This document shows positions 36,413 through 44,400 of a stretch of 64,000 nt of DNA, piece by piece. The translations under genes and the position numbers were made by a program. Each line of letters begins with the position of its first letter. Positions within the stretch are counted from its first letter, which is position 1. Source of the DNA: Faucicola sp041855445 (lineage in GTDB: Bacteria > Pseudomonadota > Gammaproteobacteria > Pseudomonadales > Moraxellaceae); the NCBI GenBank assembly GCA_041855445.1, contig JBHAEG010000058.1, positions 1 through 64,000 on the forward strand, given 5' to 3'. The notes beneath the pieces were generated by a model. That model did not search any database and was not told where the DNA came from. It saw only the letters and a list, made by a program, of their open reading frames with translations.

Positions 36413-37615
36413 TTATGGGGCGTAGATTACTTCAACATCATTATCATCAAAATCATCATCTTCTTCGGTTAATCCTTCTCGTTGAGCTTTTCGCATTGCT
36501 CGATAAGCTTGTTTTTGTTCTTCGGTATTTGCTCGGACTTCTGCTTCTAAACGTTCAAAGCGTAAGCGTTGAGCTTCAGCAAAGTCAGGGTCTTGTTCTT
36601 CTTGTTCTTTTTCGCGTTCAATTTCATTCATTAAATGATAAACAATCGGTTCAACACCTTCACCTGTTAAAGTTGAAGTTCTAAATACCATACCTGTCCA
36701 ACCTAACTCAGCGACAATATGAGTACATAACGCATTTTGTTCATCTGCTGGAATTTGGTCGATTTTATTTAGAATAAGGATTTGCGGTAAATTGGCTAAT
36801 TCAGGTGAAAAGGTTTTTAACTCATTAAAAATAACTTGAGCATTATGTACTGGGTCGCTACCATCTATTGGCTGAACATCAATAATATGTAACAGTCGGC
36901 GAGTGCGAGCAACATGTTTTAAAAATCGAATACCCAAACCTGCACCATGTGATGCCCCTTCAATTAGCCCAGGGATATCCGCCATGACAAATGAACGATG
37001 TTTACCTACATCAACGACCCCTAAATTTGGTACCAATGTTGTAAATGGATAATCGGCAACTTTTGGGCGAGCTGCGGAAACTTGGCGAATAAAAGTTGAT
37101 TTTCCTGCATTAGGCAGACCAATTAAACCTACATCAGCGACAACTTTTAACTCAAGTTTTAATTGCTTAAATTCACCTAAAAAGCCTTTTGTTGCTTTTC
37201 TTGGAGCTTGATTGGTTGAACTTTTAAAATGTGTATTACCTAAACCGCCATCACCGCCTTTAGCGACTAAGACAGTTTGTCCTTTTTCAATTAAATCGCC
37301 AATAACCTCATTAGTATCAATATCAACAATGGTTGTTCCTATAGGTACTGTCAAATAAATATCATCTGCCCCTCGTCCTGAACAATTTTTACTACCGCCA
37401 TTTTCTCCTCGTTTTGCTTCATAACGGCGAGTATAACGGTAATCAACTAAAGTATTGGTATTATCATCAGCAATGACATAAACATCGCCACCTTTACCGC
37501 CATCGCCACCGTCAGGGCCTCCTTTAGGAACATATTTTTCACGGCGAAAACTTACAATGCCATTACCGCCGTCACCAGCTTTGACAGTTACCACCGCTTC
37601 ATCAATAAATCGCAT
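36413..37615 (-). CDS. obgE: GTPase ObgE/CgtA
   Basis: 400 residues. The glycine-rich Obg N-terminal domain (MRFIDEAVVTVKAGDGGNG to about 158) is followed by a GTPase domain with GLPNAGKST (G1), DIPGL (G3) and NKID (G4), then an acidic C-terminal tail (EEDDDFDDNDVEV). It is an essential 50S-assembly GTPase that also affects the stringent response. rpmA/rplU are not adjacent. The first gene of an obgE-thiF-ubiB-like run on the minus strand, it is preceded by a terminator. Confidence 0.95.
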   Translation of the reverse strand: MRFIDEAVVTVKAGDGGNGIVSFRREKYVPKGGPDGGDGGKGGDVYVIADDNTNTLVDYRYTRRYEAKRGENGGSKNCSGRGADDIYLTVPIGTTIVDIDTNEVIGDLIEKGQTVLVAKGGDGGLGNTHFKSSTNQAPRKATKGFLGEFKQLKLELKVVADVGLIGLPNAGKSTFIRQVSAARPKVADYPFTTLVPNLGVVDVGKHRSFVMADIPGLIEGASHGAGLGIRFLKHVARTRRLLHIIDVQPIDGSDPVHNAQVIFNELKTFSPELANLPQILILNKIDQIPADEQNALCTHIVAELGWTGMVFRTSTLTGEGVEPIVYHLMNEIEREKEQEEQDPDFAEAQRLRFERLEAEVRANTEEQKQAYRAMRKAQREGLTEEDDDFDDNDVEVIYAP

Positions 37616-37669
37616 TGCTTTGTTTCCTTTGACTTTAATCTGATATATGTGTATAAAAAGTAAATAAAA

Positions 37670-37704
37670 AACCTATCAATAAACGTTGAATGAATTGATA
37701 GGTT
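37670..37704 (-). terminator. Rho-independent terminator downstream of the small membrane protein
   Basis: aacctatcaat (37670-37680) pairs with attgataggtt (37694-37704). Read on the minus strand, the stem is followed by a T-rich run. It separates the 37813 gene from obgE. Confidence 0.75.
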
Positions 37705-37812
37705 AGCAAAATAGTTATATAATTTTGATTGGTCAGTAAATCTTGTATCTTAAAGTAGATACAAATAATATATTTTCTCATTCTAACATAATTTTTATGT
37801 TATTACAATAAT

Positions 37813-38088
37813 TTATCTATAATAATTTCTTTTTTTAATAAATTTAAATCCAGCGAGTGCTCCAAATCCAGCAATGATGATGAAGCCTATTACACCCAGC
37901 TCATCGATGATGACGTCACGGAAAATTGCGACAATAGCGAAACCTAAAATGATAAACAAACAGAATACCATTTTTACGATTGGAATAACTACGTTGAACC
38001 AAATCCACATGGTTGCTTTAAATGCACCTACGATAATGGCTAGTCCAATAACTATTTGAAATAAGAGTGTTAATATAGTTTCTAACAT
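37813..38088 (-). CDS. Small integral membrane protein
   Basis: 91 residues from the ATG at 38088 (an in-frame TTG at 38100 is less likely). Three hydrophobic helices and a basic C-terminus (KFIKKRNYYR) are visible. It has no family match that I can name. It is a single-gene unit with its own terminator and a long AT-rich upstream region. Confidence 0.65.
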   Translation of the reverse strand: MLETILTLLFQIVIGLAIIVGAFKATMWIWFNVVIPIVKMVFCLFIILGFAIVAIFRDVIIDELGVIGFIIIAGFGALAGFKFIKKRNYYR

Positions 38089-38440
38089 ATTTTTTACCAA
38101 TTTACCAACATAAATATTGAATATTGTTATTAATTTTGTGTATTTTTAATATAACACAAAGGTTTTTTCATCGCAAGTATTTGATTTAAATTTATTTTAT
38201 TTATAAGTTATTTATTATGTATAGTAATTTGTTTGCTAAAATTTTAAAGACAATGAAGTGTATGCTTAACAAATTTGTTAGCATAAGTTTATATTAGTTT
38301 AGTTGTGACTGATTATTTGCTAATATAAAGATTGAGAGACAAAATTAATAAAATTTTTTTTGTTTTAGTCGAATTCATTGTTTGCCTCCTTTTTTGATAA
38401 GTGTTTAATTTTTTGTGGGTTTTTAACTATAACAAAAAAT
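38089..38440. other. Intergenic region with an inverted repeat
   Basis: This is an AT-rich upstream region of the small membrane-protein gene. It contains a near-perfect inverted repeat at 38261-38285 (tatgcttaacaaa against tttgttagcata, with one extra base). A tttgctaa word repeats around it. I see no RNA gene or riboswitch. Confidence 0.4.
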
Positions 38441-38477
38441 AAAAGATTACGCAAGTGTTTGTTTTGCGTAATCTTTT
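38441..38477 (-). terminator. Terminator of the GAPDH gene
   Basis: aaaagattacgcaa (38441-38454) pairs perfectly with ttgcgtaatctttt (38464-38477). The stem is 14 bp with a 9-nt loop, and T-runs lie on both sides. It is 24 nt from the GAPDH stop. Confidence 0.8.
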
Positions 38478-38500
38478 TTGAGTGTTAGATAATTTTATGT

Positions 38501-39931
38501 TTAGATTTGAACAGTGACGATACCTGCCATTTTTTGAGCAATTCGTAAAACTTGACAGCTATAACCGACTTCATTGTCGTACCATAAATATAAATGAGCT
38601 TGGTTACCTGTGGCGATAGTAGCTTTAGCGTCATAAATGCAGGCAGGTTTAGCTCCAACAAAATCGGTAGAGACTGCATCGGCTGAAGTGGTGTAATCGA
38701 TTTGGTTGCTCCATTGACGGCTATATGCAGATTTTTGCATTAAGCTGTTAATAGCTTCAGTGTTTTCTGGTGTTTTTTCAAAAGTAATGTTTAATATTGC
38801 TAGACTGACGTTTGGTGTTGGTACGCGTACAGAGTTACCTGTTAATTTACCTTTTAGTTCTGGTAAGGCTTTAGCAACGGCTTTGGCTGCTCCTGTTTCG
38901 GTGATTACCATGTTTAATGAAGCACTACGACCACGGCGGTCTGCTTTATGATAATTATCAATTAAATTTTGGTCATTTGTATATGAATGGATAGTTTCAA
39001 CGTGACCTGTGACGATGCCATAGTTGTCATTAAGTACTTTTAGTGCAGGGGTGATAGCGTTTGTTGTACAGCTGGCTGCACTGATAATTTTATCTTCACT
39101 GGTAATGTCAGTATCATTAACACCAAATACAATGTTTTTCATGTCACCTTTTCCAGGTGCTGTTAATAATACTTTTGCTACGCCTTTTGATTGTAGATGT
39201 TGTGATAATCCCGCTTCATCACGCCATTTACCAGTATTGTCAATAACTAGTGCATTGTCGATGCCGTATTGAGTGTAGTCGATTTCTGCAGGATTGTTTG
39301 CATAAATAACTTTGATGAATTGACCATTTGCGATGATTGCTTCATTTTCTTGGTCAATTTCTACAGTGCCGTTAAATTGTCCGTGAACTGAGTCATTTAA
39401 AAATAGTGATACACGTTTGCTAAGGTCGGTTTCTTGACTTTTGCGAACGACAATGCCTTTTAGTTTTAGGCCACGTTCTAAACCTGTTTGTTCTAAGATT
39501 AGACGTGTTAAGATACGTCCAATGCGTCCAAAACCGTATAGTACAACGTCAGTAGTTTTATTATTACCAATAGTTAAATCTGTGTTTTCTAATGTAGTTT
39601 TGATGATGTTTGAGATATCGTCTTCTTCTGCTTGTTTGGCTAGACGGCCAATGTCGATTTGAGCGTTTTTGATGTTGCTTTCTGAGATAATTTGTAGTAC
39701 TGAATAGATTTTTGCTAGACAGACTTTACCTGCAATTTCTTTAGCACGTTGATGATTTTGGGTGATTTGGTTGATAGAGTTATTGACGATGGAGCGGTCA
39801 AAAATGGTGGTGATAATGTTGTTTTCTCGGTATAGTTTGTTTGCTAAAATTGATAGATTTTCTGCTAAGTTGTAACGTTTTTCAGCACGAGCAAGGTGGT
39901 CTGCTTGTAGTTGGGTGTAGTTGTTGCTCAT
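38501..39931 (-). CDS. Long-form glyceraldehyde-3-phosphate dehydrogenase
   Basis: 476 residues from the ATG at 39931, with aagga upstream (an in-frame start at 39982 has no such site). The GAPDH core begins at about residue 128 (VVLYGFGRIGR). The catalytic cysteine is C288 in SAASCTTNAITP, and the rest, including YDNEVGYSCQV, is canonical. The N-terminal ~127 residues are an extra helical domain, as known from the long GAPDH-like proteins of Acinetobacter and Pseudomonas. Glycolytic or gluconeogenic oxidation of GAP is likely. The role of the extension is unknown. Confidence 0.9.
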   Translation of the reverse strand: MSNNYTQLQADHLARAEKRYNLAENLSILANKLYRENNIITTIFDRSIVNNSINQITQNHQRAKEIAGKVCLAKIYSVLQIISESNIKNAQIDIGRLAKQAEEDDISNIIKTTLENTDLTIGNNKTTDVVLYGFGRIGRILTRLILEQTGLERGLKLKGIVVRKSQETDLSKRVSLFLNDSVHGQFNGTVEIDQENEAIIANGQFIKVIYANNPAEIDYTQYGIDNALVIDNTGKWRDEAGLSQHLQSKGVAKVLLTAPGKGDMKNIVFGVNDTDITSEDKIISAASCTTNAITPALKVLNDNYGIVTGHVETIHSYTNDQNLIDNYHKADRRGRSASLNMVITETGAAKAVAKALPELKGKLTGNSVRVPTPNVSLAILNITFEKTPENTEAINSLMQKSAYSRQWSNQIDYTTSADAVSTDFVGAKPACIYDAKATIATGNQAHLYLWYDNEVGYSCQVLRIAQKMAGIVTVQI

Positions 39932-40066
39932 AGTTAAATCCTTGTTTATTAAAGGGTTAAAAGTTTGATGAAATTTCATCAATGATTGTTAAATTGTTTG
40001 TGTCATATTATACATTAAATCGGAAAAATCGCTATATCATTAAGGTTATTTATTTTTGGTATTTAT

Positions 40067-41056
40067 TTAGTTGATGTTGTTTAGTAGGCGAATTCCGGCA
40101 ATGCCATATCCCATATTCTTTTGAGTGTTTTTTATATGCTTTGGTGTAATTCCGCCTAGGCTGAAGGCTGGTATGTTGCTTTTTTTTGTTAGTTTTTTGA
40201 AGTTGTTCCAGCCGATGCCTTTTTTTTCTGGGTGGGTTGGTGTGTTTAGTATGGGGGAGATGAAACAGGCGATGATTGTTTTTTGGTTGTTTATTTGATT
40301 TATTTTGCTTAGGCTATTTTCGTCATGACAGCTTGCAAAATACAATTGATTTTTATCTAGTGATGTTACAGACACTGACATTAATTGTTGATGATTTAAA
40401 TGCTTGGCAAGTAGTTGTTGTTTTTGTTGTTGATTTAGTTCAATATCCATATGGGTAATAATTTGTATATCTGACCGCAATTTTAATATTTTTTCTACTA
40501 ATAATTGATTGATTGGTAAATCGCATTGTGGGCGTAGATATACCGTTGCTGATGGTGGTAATTTATTTTGATAATAATCAAGCCAATGCTGTTGATTTTG
40601 TGAAAAAAAATCAAGTGATTGTGTAATGTAAATGATTTCTGGTAAACGTAGCCAATCTAAAATCTTAGCATTGGCATCAGGTAATGGATAACGATTTGCC
40701 AATATCTCTTGTTTTTCTACCCAACAAATTTTTTGCCCTTCGTTGCCAGTATGATGTTGTAATTGTTGAAATTGATGAATATCAAGGTTTATTTTAAAAA
40801 TATGCAAGGTGACTTGTTTATCGCCATAATCATGATAAATTCTACCCATTTTTATCATGATGTTTTTTTGAATGTCAAGATTGATTTCTTCAGCGACTTC
40901 TCGGATTAAGGCGTGTTGCGGTGTTTCATTCTCTTCAATTTTACCGCCAATAAATTCATAACGATTACCTTGATGCTGATGTGCTTGCCGAAATCCAAGC
41001 AAATATAAATTTTGATAAACTATAACAGAAACAACAACTTGAACGCTTTTTTTCAT
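40067..41056 (-). CDS. Nudix hydrolase fused to a ThiE/TenI-like domain
   Basis: 329 residues. The N-terminal MutT-like domain has the Nudix box starting at G38 (GKIEENETPQHALIREVAEE), with Glu residues for Mg. The Gly normally after EEx is Asn (EEINL). The C-terminal ~170 residues resemble a thiamine-phosphate-synthase TIM barrel (AFSLGGITPKHI, AGIRLLNN). This MutT-ThiE fusion is widespread in gammaproteobacteria. The Nudix part probably removes 8-oxo-dGTP, and the barrel's role is unclear. It is a separate protein from the true thiE at 9880-10536. Confidence 0.85.
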   Translation of the reverse strand: MKKSVQVVVSVIVYQNLYLLGFRQAHQHQGNRYEFIGGKIEENETPQHALIREVAEEINLDIQKNIMIKMGRIYHDYGDKQVTLHIFKINLDIHQFQQLQHHTGNEGQKICWVEKQEILANRYPLPDANAKILDWLRLPEIIYITQSLDFFSQNQQHWLDYYQNKLPPSATVYLRPQCDLPINQLLVEKILKLRSDIQIITHMDIELNQQQKQQLLAKHLNHQQLMSVSVTSLDKNQLYFASCHDENSLSKINQINNQKTIIACFISPILNTPTHPEKKGIGWNNFKKLTKKSNIPAFSLGGITPKHIKNTQKNMGYGIAGIRLLNNIN

Positions 41057-41129
41057 AACTGACCCGCAATAAAACCATAGACTAGCAATAAATAATTTGA
41101 GATTTTAACATTTTTTTTGCATTTAGGTC

Positions 41130-41168
41130 TTGACGAAAATAAAAAATTAAATGATAATCATTATCAAT
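41130..41168 (+). promoter_or_regulatory. hemP promoter overlapped by a Fur box
   Basis: The -35 ttgacg (41130-41135) and -10 gataat (41153-41158) are separated by 17 nt. The -10 lies inside the palindrome tgataatcattatca (41152-41166), which is one base from symmetric and matches the Fur consensus. Fur binding here would block RNA polymerase directly. Confidence 0.75.
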
Positions 41169-41252
41169 AACGTAGGGTGCAAAAATTGATAGATAAATTT
41201 TGTTTACCTTACCTAAATTAGCTGAACATTCGCCAAAAGAAGGAAAATTATT

Positions 41253-41417
41253 ATGTATCATTTATTAAATCGTGTTATGCCACATAGTCACACTGCTTTA
41301 CCAACATTGCAATCTCAGCATTTATTTGCTTTAACTAAAGAAATTCGTATTCAACATGAGGGAGAAGAGTATCGTTTACGTTTAACACGCAATAATCGTT
41401 TGATTTTAACAAAATAA
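41253..41417 (+). CDS. hemP: Hemin uptake protein HemP
   Basis: 54 residues. The ATG has aaggaaaat upstream. The C-terminal signature is IRIQHEGEEYRLRLTRNNRL followed by ILTK, as in the HemP family. HemP is a small protein whose gene accompanies heme receptors in many proteobacteria, and it is needed for heme uptake or its expression in some species. Here it stands alone, under an overlapping Fur box, while the heme-type receptor is at 61485-63851. Confidence 0.9.
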   Translation: MYHLLNRVMPHSHTALPTLQSQHLFALTKEIRIQHEGEEYRLRLTRNNRLILTK

Positions 41418-41433
41418 TTTTCAGTTTTGCCCT

Positions 41434-41468
41434 AAAAAGCTACAACATTGATTTGTTTGTAGCTTTTT
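41434..41468. terminator. Bidirectional terminator between hemP and tamB
   Basis: aaaaagctacaa (41434-41445) pairs perfectly with ttgtagcttttt (41457-41468), with A- and T-runs on both sides. It suits the convergent arrangement. Confidence 0.8.
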
Positions 41469-41482
41469 CTTGTTTATGTGAC

Positions 41483-44400
41483 TTAAAATCGCCAGTTATA
41501 AATTAGGTCAATAGAATTTGTCAATGCCGATTTTGCTTCTATATATAATCTACGTGTCAGCTGATAACGCATACTTAATGTATTTGTGGTATTAAATACA
41601 CCCACACCATAACGAATATATAAATCTGGGGTGATATAACCTGTAATATTAACTTCAGCATCGCTACCCATACCTGACGCATCAAGAGTTAAGCTTTCTA
41701 AACCAAATGCTTTACCAATCTGATTAGTCAGACTATGTGTGCTTTTTAAGCCAAAACTTAAACCCGCTGCTGCCAATGCTGTATTGACTCGAGATTTAAA
41801 AGCTTCTGTTGATGTATCTTCCCCTGTCGTATTAGTAAGACTACCCAAAATTAAGGCATTCATGGCTTGTTGTTCAGTTAATCCACCATTGTTAAATACC
41901 ATAATGTTTGGCTCCTCTACTGTGCCTTTAATCCGAACGCCTACAGTTACCCCTTGTACGTCTTTCACAGTTTCAATATTTAGATTTGGATTGGCTACTG
42001 CACCATTAAAACGTATTTGAGAGTAATTGATATTTAGATTTTGTCCAAAAACTTCCACTTTGGAGCGTTTAGCAACTTGCACCACGCCTTGTGCTTTCAT
42101 TGTCCCTTGACCACGTTGTGTAATATTTAATGCACCTGCTAACGGCAAGTTTGCCCCAAAGCCAATAAAGTTTACTTCTTTACCCAAATCTACCCCAATA
42201 TCGGCATTGATTGACCATGGAGCAACAACTTTTAATACATCATCAATTTGCCCCATCAGTCGGCGGTCAATTACTGTTACATCATTTGATTTTGTTATCA
42301 CATCTTCTGTTGCTTCAGGAGGGCGAATGATTGCTCGTGGCACATCAATCACGCCTTCAATATTCACAAATTTTTGCTGAGGACGTACGATAACATCAAA
42401 AATTGGGGTAATTTCAGCAAAAATCAAAGGTGGTTGATTGACTTGTAATTGATTACCTTGAACTTTTAATTTTGCTTGTAAGTCTTTTGTCCAATCAATC
42501 GTACCAATCATTGTACCTTTACCAGAGCCTGTACTATTAAATGTACCGTCAATACTAGCTTTATTACCATCAACATGAGTCAATATATTAATATTATTTA
42601 ATTTTATCGGAACACCAGTGACTGTCACTTCTCCATCTTGAATTTCCATATCACCAACAAATTTTGGCTGTAGTAATGAGCCACTGATTTTTCCTGCCAT
42701 TAAACCTGTACCTGTCAAACGTTCAAATGACGGTAAAAACGGTCTTAATACACTTAAATTTACATCTTGAAAAACCACAGTACCTTGAATAGGTTTGTCT
42801 TGTTTATATGGGTTAATCGTTGCATCTAAATAACCATTGCCAGTTCCTTTAGCAGTTTTTACATCTGCTCGAAGTTTCAAACCATCATTGGTTGAACGAG
42901 TGATAATACTCACTCTATCATAATCGATAGTAACAGGTTGCTCGTCTGGTTGCTCTGCACTCATACCTAACGAACCATTGTCCGTATAAAAACTGGCATT
43001 CACACTGGGGCGTTGATTTTTCTTCCAATTAATTAACGCATTACCATGAATAATTCCTTGCCAGAAAATATCTTTTGGTAAGAAAACTGAAAAAATTTGG
43101 CTATCAATTTTTTGTAAACTGGTGTTAATATGACCTTCATTGGCAGATATAACTAAGTTTTCTTTTAAACATAAATTACCTGTTTGACCTGCCATTTGCC
43201 AACAATGTGAAGCAAGTTGAAGTCGTGGCTGTTGCCAATCAACTAATATTTGGGCAGGTTGGCGTTGTTGTAATTTTGCATAGGCTGTGCCAATTTGTCC
43301 ATTACCAATCACGCCTTCCCAACGCTTTTTGACTAAGTCAATACCACCTTTTAAGCTTGCCTGCACTTGTCCTTGTTCACTATCAATATCTACATTTAGC
43401 CAGTGCTTAGGTTGTGTACCGTCAAAATCTAATTTTATTGCTCGAATAGATTGGTCACTGATATTAATTCCTGTCGCTGACACCTTTAACTGACTTGGTA
43501 AATTGGCAAAATTAACAATTTTTCCAGTGATTTTACTATCTGCAACCGCAAAATTAGGCAACGCAATTTTTTTACCAACTAAATCAAGATAGATACTAGG
43601 TAAAATTGTTTGTTTTTCCTGTGCTACGATAATATCGCCTTTCATAGTACCTTTTAAAGCTGGTATTAGTTGATTTAATGTACTAATATCGACTTTGGTA
43701 GTTATTTTGGTTTCATCACCATTAGCCACCACCGTATTTTTTCCCCAAGCCAACATTAAATCGCTAACATTTAGTTTTTCAACAATTTGTCGAATGGTTT
43801 TAATTTGTTTTTCTGGCTTTTCTTGCACAAGAAGTTTTATATCGGTTAAATTCTTAGGTAAATTTAATTTAGTAATTAGATTACCTTTGGCTGTAAGTGT
43901 TTGGTTTTTAAGCTGACCCTGTAAATTCATTTTTTCTATTTGAATGAATTGTCCATTATTTCGCCAATAACCATGACTATCAAATTCACCTGTAATACGA
44001 CTTGGTAAACCGCTAACAAACTGTCCAATATTAAAATTTTTCATACTAGCTTGAGCATTCCAGTTGATGCCATTGGTTAAGTCAATGTTACCTTTGGCCT
44101 GAATATACCCAACATTACTTTGATGATTAAAATGATGAATATCAATTTTTTCAGTATTACCTGATAAATCCACTTGCAGTTGTCCGCTTGGTAGGTCTTT
44201 TGCAATTAAGTTACCATCAAATTTTGCAGATATTTGTTTTAGTTGCTTTTTCTCTAGCTGATAATCACCATTGGTAATAATATTGCCTGTTAATTTATTC
44301 GCAAATTGTGGTGAAAAATAGCCAACATTAAAATTTTTCAAGTCCGCTTCAGCTTGCCAACGGATACCATTGGTTAAATTAAGTTTACCTTTTGCAGAAA

